DNA from: Pseudomonadota bacterium
GTDB taxonomy: Bacteria; Desulfobacterota; Binatia; Binatales; Binataceae
Assembly: GCA_021324455.1 (NCBI GenBank)
Contig: JAJPJA010000070.1
Coordinates: forward strand, 1-64,000
DNA: 64,000 bases
Reading direction: 5' to 3'
Shown here: in pieces, positions 1-8,373 of the stretch
Position numbering within the stretch: the stretch's first letter is position 1
How the letters are laid out: each line of letters begins with the position of its first letter
Program-made: the position numbers and the translations under genes
Notes under the pieces: generated by a model
Databases searched by the model: none
What the model saw: the letters and a program-made list of their open reading frames with translations, nothing else
Told to the model about the DNA's origin: nothing

Positions 1-2
1 AC

Positions 3-506
3 ATCCTGATCAACAATGCCATCCATGGCGGCGAGCGCGCCGTGGTGCAATGCCGGTTTGAGCAAGTGCCCGCGGATCAATGGCGCGATCTGCTGCGCGG
101 CAACTTCGAGGGCGCCCATCTCATGATCGCGACGGTGCTGCCCTTCATGCGGCCGCATCGATGGGGCCGCATCGTCAACCTCTCTTCGGTCGTCGCCGCC
201 GACGGCTTTCCCGGCGGCGCCACTTACGGCGCGGCCAAGGCCGCCTTGCACGGTCTCACCCGCACTTTGGCCCGCGAACTCGGCCCTGAAGGGATTCTGA
301 CCAACGTCGTGATGCCGGGGCTGACGCTGACCGAGGCGGTGCGCCGCTCCATGTCCGAGGCGGTCGAGCAGATGGCCAGGCTGTCGCCCATCAGGCACGT
401 GCCAACTTCCGAAGAAGTGGCGCAGGTGATCGCATTCGTCGCCTCGGCCGCCAATACCACGATCAACGGCGAGATCATCCGCGTAAACGGCGGCGCGTCC
501 GCCTGA
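3..506 (+). CDS. SDR-family oxidoreductase, 3' part (gene starts before the window)
   Basis: Short-chain dehydrogenase/reductase fragment of 167 residues, open from the left edge. The visible part starts at the LINNA segment (the NNAG-like motif of the Rossmann core). It then shows the catalytic serine stretch IVNLSSVV and a YGAAK catalytic Tyr-Lys pair, and ends with the usual INGEIIRVNGG C-terminus. The cofactor-binding TGxxxGxG motif must lie upstream of the window. It converges on the SDR gene at 523-1278 with only 16 bases between. The substrate cannot be told. The SDR fold is certain; the specific reaction is not. Confidence 0.9.
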   Translation: MLINNAIHGGERAVVQCRFEQVPADQWRDLLRGNFEGAHLMIATVLPFMRPHRWGRIVNLSSVVAADGFPGGATYGAAKAALHGLTRTLARELGPEGILTNVVMPGLTLTEAVRRSMSEAVEQMARLSPIRHVPTSEEVAQVIAFVASAANTTINGEIIRVNGGASA

Positions 507-522
507 CCGGCCGGCGATGGGG

Positions 523-1278
523 TCAGGCGGCGGACCAGCCTGAGTCCACCGGAACTACCGCGCCGGTGATGCGGCGCGAATCCTCGGAGGCCAAAAACAG
601 CGCCGTACGCGCGACGTCTTCGGGCTCGCCCATTCCCAGCAGATGCTTGTTGTCGGTGGCGCGCACGTTGGGATCGTCGCTGAGGAATTTGCGCACGCGC
701 TCGGTCAGCGTGGCGCCGGGCGCCAGCACATTGACCCGCACCTTGCGCTTGCCGTACTCCACCGCCATCGAACGCGTCAGCGCCAGCACGCCGCCCTTGG
801 CCGCGGTATAAGCGTCGCGTCCGACGACTCCGGCCAGCGCCACCACCGAAGTTGTATTGATCACGGAACCGCCGCCGGCGCGGATTATTTCGGGAATTCC
901 GAAACGGCAGCAGAGAAATGTTCCGAACAAATCCAACCGAATCGCCCGCCACCATTCCTCGATTGATACTTCGGTCACACGCCCGTCGTTCGCGGTCGAA
1001 CCGCCGGCATTGTTGTAGAGCACGTTGAGCCTGCCCCAGCGCTCGACGACCGACTTGATCGCATGCTCGACGCTGGCCGGATCGGTGACGTCGGTGGCAA
1101 CGTAAACCGCCTCGCCGCCGGCGTCACGCACCATCCGCACGGTCTCTTCGCCGCCGGCGCTGGAAATGTCCGCGACTGCGACTTTGGCCGCCTCGCACGC
1201 GAACAGGATCGCCGCCGCGCGCCCGATTCCCGATCCGGAGCCGGTGATGAACGCCACCTTATCCTTGAGTCTGTCCAT
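523..1278 (-). CDS. SDR-family oxidoreductase
   Basis: Complete classical SDR of 251 aa, the usual family length. The cofactor motif TGSGSGIG lies near residues 12-19 and NNAGG near residue 90. The catalytic Ser (TTSVVAL) and the Tyr-Lys pair YTAAK are present, and the end is ITGAVVPVDSGWSAA. The ATG at 1278 is preceded by a good GGAGG Shine-Dalgarno. It starts 2 bases after the EthD gene stop (1281), so it is the last gene of the minus-strand string coming from guaB. FabG-like or alcohol-dehydrogenase-like oxidation of a hydroxyl group is expected; the substrate is unknown. Confidence 0.92.
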   Translation of the reverse strand: MDRLKDKVAFITGSGSGIGRAAAILFACEAAKVAVADISSAGGEETVRMVRDAGGEAVYVATDVTDPASVEHAIKSVVERWGRLNVLYNNAGGSTANDGRVTEVSIEEWWRAIRLDLFGTFLCCRFGIPEIIRAGGGSVINTTSVVALAGVVGRDAYTAAKGGVLALTRSMAVEYGKRKVRVNVLAPGATLTERVRKFLSDDPNVRATDNKHLLGMGEPEDVARTALFLASEDSRRITGAVVPVDSGWSAA

Positions 1279-1280
1279 GG

Positions 1281-1976
1281 CTACCTCCGGAAGATTTCGA
1301 TGTCCTCGGTCAGGATAAAGACCAGTTTGCTTAGGTCCATGAAATTGGGTTCGTCGGCGCGCACGGCCCTGACCTCCGGCGTTTCGACACTGCGCCGCAC
1401 GTCATCCAGACTGTCGAACCAGGCCTCGGCCACGCCGTCGCACAGCGGCGCGCTGCGGCTGCCGTACAGCTCCGGCATCGGATGATTCTGCACGTAGCGG
1501 CGCAGTTGCGGGACGCGCGCGGCGAGCGGTCCGTGGCGTTCGCGCCAGTATTGCTGGAATTCCTCCACGCTCATGCCGTCCCTGCGCGTGATCAGCGCGA
1601 TGAGATGCACGCTGGATGGAGCGGGGACGCCGTCCTTCTGGATCACCTCCTGCGCCATCACGAAGCGCCGCGCGCTGAGTTCGGTGAAGTTCGCCTGATC
1701 CTCAATTGCGGCCTGCGCCTGGGGCGTCATGTTGCCGATGCGCCGCTCCTCGGCGCTGTTGAACCACATCGTCGCCATTCCGTCGTAGGCAGGGTTGCCG
1801 CCGCCATAGGGCGCGTTGGAATCGCCGTAAGTGGAGAGCAGCGTATGCGACTGGATGTAGTGCAGAATGTGCGTCAGCGGACGGGTGATTTGCGCGTGCG
1901 TGGTGCGCCAGTATCGTTGAAACTCCTGGGGCGAAAGCCCCGGCTTGCGTTTGGCGAAAAACACTCCCTTTAACAT
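1281..1976 (-). CDS. EthD-domain protein (two tandem EthD repeats)
   Basis: Protein of 231 aa made of two dimeric alpha/beta-barrel EthD-like repeats. Each has the family signature: LSPQEFQRYWRTTHAQ near the start and MSVEEFQQYWRERHGP in the second half, each followed by a stretch ending in Y and a DxxxE/AWF segment. EthD proteins accompany degradation of ethers and aromatics in several bacteria, but their chemistry is poorly known. The ATG at 1976 is chosen over the in-frame TTG two codons upstream. It lies between the MscS-like gene (40 bases upstream) and an SDR (2 bases downstream). A second EthD protein is encoded at 51610-52311. Confidence 0.8.
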   Translation of the reverse strand: MLKGVFFAKRKPGLSPQEFQRYWRTTHAQITRPLTHILHYIQSHTLLSTYGDSNAPYGGGNPAYDGMATMWFNSAEERRIGNMTPQAQAAIEDQANFTELSARRFVMAQEVIQKDGVPAPSSVHLIALITRRDGMSVEEFQQYWRERHGPLAARVPQLRRYVQNHPMPELYGSRSAPLCDGVAEAWFDSLDDVRRSVETPEVRAVRADEPNFMDLSKLVFILTEDIEIFRR

Positions 1977-2015
1977 TTGCAATCATGCTTTCCGAATTTG
2001 AGGGGTATCGGGATT

Positions 2016-3515
2016 TCAGACGCCGAAGATAGCGCGCATCTTGCCCACCAGCCAACCGCGGTTGCGCCGGTCGCCGTGCGCCGAGGCCGCCTCCACCCGC
2101 TCGCGGGTCTCGCTGATGCGCCGCGCCACCACTTCGCTCACTTCATTGAGCGATTGGGGACGCTCGCGGAACAGATGGGTGAAGGCTTCGCGATTGAGTT
2201 CCAGCACTTCGACGTCGGAGCGCGCCACGATGCTGGCGTTGCGCGGCTCGCCGGTCAGCAGCGAAATCTCGCCGAAAAACGCCGGCGGGCTCAGATCGCG
2301 AATGTGGATCGGTGCGCCGTTGGCGCCCTGCGCCATCACGCCTACCGTACCGCGGCGCAAAATGTGGAAGTAATCGCCCGCCTCCCCCTGATGCATCAGG
2401 ACCTCGCCGGCGCCGAATTGATGCACGCGGGCGTTGGGCACCAGCACCTGCAGTTCGTCGTCGCTGAGCTGACTTAAAAAATCCACCTGTCGCAGCTCGG
2501 CGATCAGGCGCTTTGCCTCTTCCTCCCTGAGGTCGGCTTCTTCGCGCGCCTGATGCAGATGCACCGTATGGATTGGAAAGGGGATATCCACCGCATGCCG
2601 GCGCAGCGCGTACCAGACGTTGCTGATAACCGTATCGCGCACCGCTTCATGCGTGCCGTAATCCGACAGCCAGAAGCGCAGCCGGTATTTGATTGCCGAA
2701 TCGCCGTATTCCACCGCCGTCACTTCGGGTTCCGGATGCCGCGCGACGCCCTGCGCATGGCGCAGCACGCGCATCAGTATTTCCTTCACCCGGTTGGGCG
2801 GCTGCTCGTACGGCAGTCCGATAAAGATCGCGTCGGCCACGCCGCCCGCGGTGTAATTGACCACGATCTCCTTGGCGATGAGATTATTCGGGATTTCCAG
2901 TCGTTCGTTGTCGCGCGTCACGATCCGCGTCGCGCGCCATCCGATACCGTGCACGCGCCCCAGATAATTGCCGACATGAACCCAGTCGCCCGGCTCAAAC
3001 GGCTTCTGCAGCTGCATCGACAAGCCGGCGAAGATGTTGCCCAGCGTATCCTGCAGGGCGAAACCGATGATCACCGAGATGACCGCCGAAGTCGCCAGCA
3101 GCGAGGTCAGGTCCACCCGCAGCGTGGCCCGCAGCACCACCATCAGGACCACGGCGTAAAGTACGATCAGGATCAGGTCCCAGAAGATGTTTGACGCACG
3201 GACTTTGCTCGGCAGCGCATAGTCGGCCAAATCCAGCAGCAGACGGATCGCACCGAAGAAGAACAGCACCAGGCCCAGCGCTTCCAGCGCCAGCCCCAGC
3301 TCGGAAGTGCGCTGCACCAGATGCATCAGGATGTCGGCGATGAAGCCGGCGCCGAGCAGGATTGGTCCCGCCGTTCCCACGCCGCGGCTATGCCGCCGGT
3401 AGAGCGCGAACGCGGTCAGGATCGCGATCAGGGCCGCGCCGGCCTCGATTGCAATCCGCAGATGCGGCGCGAGCAGCGCCAGGCCCAGTACGGTTTGGAG
3501 CGAGGTTTCGGTCAT
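2016..3515 (-). CDS. MscS-type mechanosensitive channel with C-terminal cyclic-nucleotide-binding domain
   Basis: Inner-membrane protein of 499 aa. Four or more hydrophobic helices occupy residues 1-165. They are followed by the MscS pore/beta hallmark IGFALQDTLGNIFAG and KPFEPGDWV, then the MscS alpha/beta vestibule. Residues about 345-460 form a cNMP-binding fold: the phosphate-binding-cassette region has FFGEISLLTGEPRNASIVA. Fused MscS-cNMP channels are known in bacteria and are thought to gate on ligand as well as tension. The start lies 6 bases after the upstream glycosyltransferase stop, so translation is probably coupled. The ligand (cAMP, cGMP or none) cannot be decided from sequence. 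Confidence 0.9.
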   Translation of the reverse strand: MTETSLQTVLGLALLAPHLRIAIEAGAALIAILTAFALYRRHSRGVGTAGPILLGAGFIADILMHLVQRTSELGLALEALGLVLFFFGAIRLLLDLADYALPSKVRASNIFWDLILIVLYAVVLMVVLRATLRVDLTSLLATSAVISVIIGFALQDTLGNIFAGLSMQLQKPFEPGDWVHVGNYLGRVHGIGWRATRIVTRDNERLEIPNNLIAKEIVVNYTAGGVADAIFIGLPYEQPPNRVKEILMRVLRHAQGVARHPEPEVTAVEYGDSAIKYRLRFWLSDYGTHEAVRDTVISNVWYALRRHAVDIPFPIHTVHLHQAREEADLREEEAKRLIAELRQVDFLSQLSDDELQVLVPNARVHQFGAGEVLMHQGEAGDYFHILRRGTVGVMAQGANGAPIHIRDLSPPAFFGEISLLTGEPRNASIVARSDVEVLELNREAFTHLFRERPQSLNEVSEVVARRISETRERVEAASAHGDRRNRGWLVGKMRAIFGV

Positions 3516-3521
3516 GGCGGG

Positions 3522-4691
3522 CTACAGGCCCAACGTATTGGCCATCTCGTTCAGCAGCCGGGCGGCGTCAAAGTATTCGCACGCAATTGCGCGTGCCGCG
3601 GCGGCGTGGCGGCGGTAGTCCGAGTTGATCCGTTTGATTGCCTCTACCGCCCCGGCGGCGTCGTGGAATCCGAGCAGACCTTCGCCCACCGGCAGGTACT
3701 TCTCGAAGCCGGTGTATTGCGTCACCACCGGACGGCCCGCCGCCAGATAGCTCGCCGTGCGATCGCTGAACCATCCCGATCGCGTCCTGACGTAGGAATC
3801 CTTGGCAACGGTAAACTCGCCGCGCGAGGAGCTGACGTACTCGCGATAGCCCTCCAAATCCAGCGACATCGGGACCACGGGGCGGAACAGAAATCCACCC
3901 GCGAGCGCGCGATCGTAGTCCGCTCCCGCATCGATATCGGTAGCCAGTTCGATCGGCTGGCCGCTGTCGCGCGCCACCTCCAGCACCTGCCGGAAATTGA
4001 CGTGCTTCGACCACCAATATTTTTCCCCGGCGATTTCAAGATCGTTGCCCTTGTTGGTCCATGTCCCGACGGTGGTGAAAAGCGCGGGTTGGGCCGGTCC
4101 CACTCCCTCATGCCAGAGGTCGAGCAGCACCGGCGGGCGCGTACGATGCCACTTGATCGATCCGGCGGGCAGCAGGCAGTCGGGCGCGCCGATATTGTAC
4201 GCATAGGTGAAGAAATCGCGATGGCGCGCGGCGGTCCGCGTCGCCTCGGCCTCGCCGCGCGCGAGATTGACCTGGAATGGACCGGGGTCGGTCTCCAGGT
4301 AAACCAGGCGGCAGGAAAGATGTTCTTCGCGCGGCTTGGTGGCCACACATAAGTTGAATACCGCGTCGGCCTCCCTGAGCAACTCGCGGCATCGCTCCCG
4401 CCCGATCCCCATGTACTCGCCCGTAGCGGGATCCAGAAAGCCCCATCGGCCGCCGAAGCCGAAACGTTCGAGCACCGGAATTACCAGCTTCAGATTGGGG
4501 CCGGCGTCGGGGACCGGACTGGCCGCAAGCGGGTCATAGACATAAGCCCAGTGGTCTTCGAGGTAGTAAACCTCGAAGCCCAGCCGCTCCAAGCCAATCA
4601 GATGATGCAGCAACTGCCAGACAACGCCCGCGAACGGATAGCGGATGGCGAGGTGCTGGACGACGATTTTTCCTCTAGGTTTGCGTTTCAC
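3522..4691 (-). CDS. glycosyltransferase family 1/4-like protein
   Basis: 389 aa. The GTG at 4691 is chosen: the frame stays open further upstream but would then overlap rdgB, whose stop is at 4724, and conserved-looking sequence begins at KIVVQHLAIRYPF. The C-terminal half resembles the nucleotide-sugar-binding domain of GT-B glycosyltransferases, with TRSGWFSDRTASYLAAGRPVVTQYTGF, a typical surface of GT4-like enzymes without the strict EX7E motif. Donor and acceptor are unknown. It is wedged between a nucleotide sanitising enzyme and a channel gene, not inside the polysaccharide cluster. No clear Shine-Dalgarno is visible. Confidence 0.7.
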   Translation of the reverse strand: MKRKPRGKIVVQHLAIRYPFAGVVWQLLHHLIGLERLGFEVYYLEDHWAYVYDPLAASPVPDAGPNLKLVIPVLERFGFGGRWGFLDPATGEYMGIGRERCRELLREADAVFNLCVATKPREEHLSCRLVYLETDPGPFQVNLARGEAEATRTAARHRDFFTYAYNIGAPDCLLPAGSIKWHRTRPPVLLDLWHEGVGPAQPALFTTVGTWTNKGNDLEIAGEKYWWSKHVNFRQVLEVARDSGQPIELATDIDAGADYDRALAGGFLFRPVVPMSLDLEGYREYVSSSRGEFTVAKDSYVRTRSGWFSDRTASYLAAGRPVVTQYTGFEKYLPVGEGLLGFHDAAGAVEAIKRINSDYRRHAAAARAIACEYFDAARLLNEMANTLGL

Positions 4692-4723
4692 CGGCCCACT
4701 GACACTGGCCCGAGTGTACAGTT

Positions 4724-5353
4724 TTAGCCAACGCTTTGCATCCCGGCGATTTCCTGCAGATAAGGGCCGGCGCGCTCGACCGCGGTCCGGCGCTGCCCGA
4801 TCCTCGCCTCCTCCGCTTCGCCCAGTTCCGCCAGATAGCATCGCCGCTGCGGCAGATACAGGACCGCGCGATAGGGAAATCCAACCCGCACCGGACGATA
4901 CACCTGGACCGCGATTACCCCCTCGATCGCGGCTTCCACCACATGCTCGGCCGCCGCGCCGCCGCGGTCATAGCGCAGCGCCAGGGCGCAGCGGATGCGC
5001 GCGGTGCGCCGCCCCTGCGGAACCTCAGCCATCCGGCGGACGATTTCCTCCGCCAGCATCGCGTCGTCCGCCTCCGGCCCCAGCCATCGATGCGAATTCA
5101 CCCCCGGCGCTCCGCCCAGCGCGTCAACTTCCAGCCCGCCGTCGTCGGCCAGCACCGGTATGCGCGCGGCGTCGAAGTAGTAGCGCGCTTTGATGAGGGC
5201 GTTTTCCTGGAATGTCGCGCCGGTCTCGGCCGGTGCACGCTCAATCCCGGCGTCGCGCAGCGAGATCAGCTCCAATGGATATCGCGCCAGCAACAGCCGG
5301 TATTCAGCCAGCTTGGCGGAATTGGTGGTGGCAATCAGCAGCCGCGCCGGCAT
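4724..5353 (-). CDS. rdgB: RdgB/HAM1-family XTP/dITP pyrophosphatase
   Basis: 209 aa, usual for the family. It removes non-canonical purine nucleoside triphosphates (dITP, XTP) by releasing pyrophosphate, keeping inosine and xanthine out of DNA and RNA. Seen: the N-terminal nucleotide-binding signature ATTNSAKLAEY (family TxNxxKxxE), the LADDGGLEVDALGGAPG segment with the conserved acidic metal-binding residues, and an RCALAL strand. The C-terminal half is somewhat divergent (VGFPYRAVLYLP in place of the common GFGYDPIF). Its place in a string with guaB makes sense because both act in purine metabolism. The gap to ddl is 26 bases. Confidence 0.88.
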   Translation of the reverse strand: MPARLLIATTNSAKLAEYRLLLARYPLELISLRDAGIERAPAETGATFQENALIKARYYFDAARIPVLADDGGLEVDALGGAPGVNSHRWLGPEADDAMLAEEIVRRMAEVPQGRRTARIRCALALRYDRGGAAAEHVVEAAIEGVIAVQVYRPVRVGFPYRAVLYLPQRRCYLAELGEAEEARIGQRRTAVERAGPYLQEIAGMQSVG

Positions 5354-5379
5354 GTATCAGATCGAACCGCACCCGCGGT

Positions 5380-6510
5380 TCAGTCGCAAGTGATCTTGAG
5401 CGCCGCGCGTTCGCGATGCTCTTCCAAAGCCAGTTCGATCAGCCGGTCGATTAGACGCGGCAGCGGCAGGCCCGATACCTCCCACAGCTTGGGATACATG
5501 CTGATGCTGGTGAAGCCGGGAATGGTATTCACCTCGCCGACGTAGATCTGCGCCAGGTCGCGGGTGGCGAGAAAGTCAACCCGCGCCATCCCGCGCAGCG
5601 ACAGCGCCTTGAACGCCGCAATCGACATCGCGCGGATGCGCCGCGCGGGTTCCTCCGCCAATTGCGCCGGGATTTTGAAGCTCGCGCCCGCGGGGTCGAG
5701 GTATTTCGAATCGTAGCTGTAGAAGTCATGTCCATGCTCGACCGTGACCTCGCCCGGCAGCGACGCTTCGGGCTCGTCATTGCCCAGCACGGAGCATTCG
5801 AATTCGCGCCCCTCGCAGGCCGCTTCGATCAGCAGCTTGCGATCGTACGCAAAGGCTTTGTCCAGCGCCGGCGCCAGCTCACTGTGCTGCCTGACTTTGG
5901 TGATTCCGATCGAGGAGCCCGACGCGTTGGGCTTGATGAAAACCGGATAGCCGAGTTCATCCGCAATTTGCGCCGCGATCGCGGGATTGCGCCGATACGC
6001 CGTCCGCTCCAGCGGCTTGAACCGCACCACCGGCACGCCGGCTTCGCGCAGCAGCCGCTTCTGCAGGTCCTTGTCCATGCCGACGGCGGAACCGATCACC
6101 CCGGCGCCGACGTAGGGGATACCGGCCAGTTCGAGCAGCCCCTGCACGGTGCCGTCCTCGCCGTAAGTGCCGTGGAGCACGGGAAAGACCACGTCCAGGC
6201 CGCCGCGCGCGGCCTCCACCGGCTGCGCCGGATTGCTGCCCAGGCTGATCAGGGCGTTGCCGCCCGGATGGGGCAGCAGGCCGACGGGAGCGGCGGCGGG
6301 ATTCAGCTCAGAGGCGTTGGCGACCGCCTCGCGCAGCATCCGCAGCGCGTCATGATACAGGTACCAATGTCCATTGCGTGCGATTCCGATCGGCACCACG
6401 TCGTAGCGCGCCGGATCCATCGCGGACATAATCGACAGCGCCGAACGCAGCGAGATCTCATGCTCGCTCGAACGCCCACCGAATATCACCCCCACCCTGA
6501 GCCTGCTCAC
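5380..6510 (-). CDS. ddl: D-alanine--D-alanine ligase
   Basis: 376 aa ATP-grasp ligase making D-Ala-D-Ala for peptidoglycan in the cytoplasm. Seen: the N-terminal VGVIFGGRSSEHEISLRSA, the HGTYGEDGTVQGLLE segment, the ATP-binding VFIKPNASGSSIGITKV, and the C-terminal metal/D-Ala site IYVGEVNTIPGFTSISMYPKLW. The length fits the Ddl type with a longer insert. The ATG at 6510 opens a standard MSRLRVGVIFGG start. It lies 33 bases downstream of guaB and 26 bases upstream of rdgB, an unusual pairing of wall synthesis with purine genes. Confidence 0.97.
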   Translation of the reverse strand: MSRLRVGVIFGGRSSEHEISLRSALSIMSAMDPARYDVVPIGIARNGHWYLYHDALRMLREAVANASELNPAAAPVGLLPHPGGNALISLGSNPAQPVEAARGGLDVVFPVLHGTYGEDGTVQGLLELAGIPYVGAGVIGSAVGMDKDLQKRLLREAGVPVVRFKPLERTAYRRNPAIAAQIADELGYPVFIKPNASGSSIGITKVRQHSELAPALDKAFAYDRKLLIEAACEGREFECSVLGNDEPEASLPGEVTVEHGHDFYSYDSKYLDPAGASFKIPAQLAEEPARRIRAMSIAAFKALSLRGMARVDFLATRDLAQIYVGEVNTIPGFTSISMYPKLWEVSGLPLPRLIDRLIELALEEHRERAALKITCD

Positions 6511-6543
6511 CCGCCATTCTCCCCTGAGTTGCGACTGCGCGAA

Positions 6544-8001
6544 TCAGTCCAAACGGTAATTGGGCGCCTCTTTGGTGATGAACACGCCGTGCACATGGCT
6601 TTCGCGCTGGCCCGCCGGGCTGACGCGGATGAACCTGGCGCGGCGCCGGAAGCTCGCCAAATCCGGCGCGCCGACGTAGCCCATCCCGGCCTGCAACCCG
6701 CCGATCAGCTGATCGATGTTGGACGCCAGCGAACCGCGATACGGCACCCGCCCTTCGATTCCCTCCGGCACCAGCTTGGCGTCGGGCACTTCCTCCTGCG
6801 CGTAGCGGTCGCGCGTGCGCTCAAGCATCGCACCCAGCGATCCCATCCCGCGGTACACCTTGTAGGTGCGGCCCTGGTACAGAATCGTCTCGCCCGGACT
6901 TTCCTCGGTGCCGGCGAACAGCGATCCGATCATCACCGAGGACGCGCCCGCCGCCAACGCCTTGGCGACGTCGCCGGAGTAGCGGATACCACCGTCGGCG
7001 ATGATCGGCACCCTGGCCGCGGCGGCGGCGCCGGCGCAGTCCATGATCGCGGTTATCTGCGGCACGCCGACGCCGGATACCACCCGCGTGGTGCAGATTG
7101 AGCCGGGCCCGATACCGACGCGCAGGGCGTCGGCGCCGGCTTCGATCAGCGCCCTGGCGCCCTCGGCGGTGGCGACGTTGCCGGCCACGACTTCGACTTC
7201 GGGCCATTCGCGCTTGGTCGCCCGCAGCGCGCCGATCACGTTTTGTGAATAGCCGTGCGCCGCGTCGATACAAAGGATGTCCGCGCCCACACGTTTGAGC
7301 GCGGCGACCCGTTCCGCGCGGTCGGCGCCCACTCCGATCGCGGCTCCCGCGCGCAGCCGCCCCAGACCGTCCTTGCTGGCATGCGGAAAACGGATCGCCT
7401 TGTCCATATCCTTGACCGTGATCAGCCCGCGCAGGCGGTCATGGTCGTCGATCAGCGGCAGCTTCTCGATCCGATGCGTCTGCAGGATTTCCTTGGCCTG
7501 TTCGAGGTCGATCCCCAGCCGCGCCGTGATGACGCTGGTGGTCATCACTTCGCGCACCGGTTTGTCCAGCCGCTTGACGAAGCGCAGGTCGCGATTGGTC
7601 AGGATGCCGACCAGGCGATCGTCGCGCACCACCGGCAGACCCGAGATGCGGTAGCGGCGCATCAGGTCCAGCGCCTCGCCGATCTTCTGCTCCGGATGCA
7701 CCGTTATGGGATCGACGATCATCCCGCTTTCGTACTTCTTGACCGCTTCGACCTCGGCCGCCTGGTTCTCGATCGAGAGATTGCGATGGATAAATCCGAG
7801 CCCACCCAGCTGCGCGATTGCGATCGCGGTGGCCGATTCGGTCACCGTGTCCATCGGACTTGCCAGCAGCGGAACGTGAAGCTTGATCCGCCGCGAAAGC
7901 ATGGTCGAGACGTCGCACTGATGCGGCAGGATGTCGGATTCCTGGGGGAGCAACAGCACGTCGTCAAAGGTCAGCCCCTCGCGAAGCTCCTCAAACTGCA
8001 T
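6544..8001 (-). CDS. guaB: inosine-5'-monophosphate dehydrogenase
   Basis: 485 aa, full length. Oxidises IMP to XMP with NAD, the committed step of guanine nucleotide synthesis. Domains: an (beta/alpha)8 barrel interrupted by a Bateman module of two CBS domains (about residues 92-205). The catalytic loop [17 protein letters not shown] carries the active-site Cys at about 303. The flap residues and ELVPEGIEG-like segment ([15 protein letters not shown]) are present. The ATG at 8001 is preferred over the ATG at 8007 because the Shine-Dalgarno GGGGAGGG ends 6 bases before it and abuts the other. It heads the minus-strand string. Confidence 0.98.
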   Translation of the reverse strand: MQFEELREGLTFDDVLLLPQESDILPHQCDVSTMLSRRIKLHVPLLASPMDTVTESATAIAIAQLGGLGFIHRNLSIENQAAEVEAVKKYESGMIVDPITVHPEQKIGEALDLMRRYRISGLPVVRDDRLVGILTNRDLRFVKRLDKPVREVMTTSVITARLGIDLEQAKEILQTHRIEKLPLIDDHDRLRGLITVKDMDKAIRFPHASKDGLGRLRAGAAIGVGADRAERVAALKRVGADILCIDAAHGYSQNVIGALRATKREWPEVEVVAGNVATAEGARALIEAGADALRVGIGPGSICTTRVVSGVGVPQITAIMDCAGAAAAARVPIIADGGIRYSGDVAKALAAGASSVMIGSLFAGTEESPGETILYQGRTYKVYRGMGSLGAMLERTRDRYAQEEVPDAKLVPEGIEGRVPYRGSLASNIDQLIGGLQAGMGYVGAPDLASFRRRARFIRVSPAGQRESHVHGVFITKEAPNYRLD

Positions 8002-8007
8002 GAGCAT

Positions 8008-8015
8008 CCCTCCCC
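8008..8015 (-). promoter_or_regulatory. guaB ribosome binding site
   Basis: GGGGAGGG on the minus strand. It ends 6 bases before the ATG at 8001 and touches the alternative ATG at 8007, so it fixes the guaB start at 8001. Confidence 0.75.
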
Positions 8016-8021
8016 GCCATT

Positions 8022-8050
8022 AAAAAAAGCCCGCACGAACGGCGGGCTTT
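8022..8050 (-). terminator. intrinsic terminator / possible attenuator just upstream of guaB
   Basis: Perfect 9-bp stem AAAGCCCGC / GCGGGCTTT with a 7-base loop, followed on the minus strand by seven T. The T run ends only 6 bases before the guaB Shine-Dalgarno, leaving no room for a promoter between hairpin and gene. A guaB transcript therefore has to cross it, or the real promoter overlaps it. It may be a conditional terminator in the guaB leader, or it may end transcription arriving from the polysaccharide cluster. Confidence 0.8.
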
Positions 8051-8210
8051 GGTGAAATTTCAGAGCGATGATTTTGCGCAAGCGCCATAATCGAAGATAA
8101 CAGATGGATGCCGCCCAATGCAATTCGGTCTCCGGCCCCCGGTTTATCGGGCGCCGGCCGCGATCGCAGTCGTGGGCGGAATGCCTCAGTGCGCGGCGGT
8201 GCGCAACTCT

Positions 8211-8255
8211 TCCCGCACTGCGGCGGCGCGCGGCGCGCGCCGCCGCAGTGCGGGA
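8211..8255. repeat. perfect 21-bp inverted repeat with 3-base loop
   Basis: Left arm 8211-8231 begins TCCCGCACTGCGGCGG. The right arm 8235-8255 is its exact reverse complement, and only GGC lies between. There is no T run on either side, so it is not a normal intrinsic terminator. It begins where the sequence resembling a membrane protein (8256-8373) stops. It could be a REP/BIME-like palindrome or a small mobile palindromic element. No second copy was noticed in the window. Confidence 0.8.
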
Positions 8256-8373
8256 CAATAAAGAACAGCGGCGTCGTCAGAAAATAGATCACGAACCTGA
8301 CGACAATCGCGAACCCGCCGTCGCTCAATGCCTCGATCCGCCTAAGCCTCAGACCCCGGTTGAAGAAACTCAT
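8256..8373 (-). pseudogene. possible N-terminal remnant of a small membrane protein (TMEM175/DUF1211-like)
   Basis: From the ATG at 8373 the minus strand reads MSFFNRGLRLRRIEALSDGG then FAIVVRFVIYFL. RIEALSDGGFAI is reminiscent of the RxxxFSDxVFAI signature of TMEM175-type channels (DUF1211), and a hydrophobic helix follows. The resemblance stops at the palindrome 8211-8255. The frame stays open to 8020, but the rest is Arg/Pro-rich and runs through the terminator hairpin. The match is short and the call is weak. It could also be chance coding-like sequence. Confidence 0.25.

Noticed and set aside
5662-7101. 479-codon plus-strand open frame
   Set aside because: Antisense to ddl and guaB, both certain genes.
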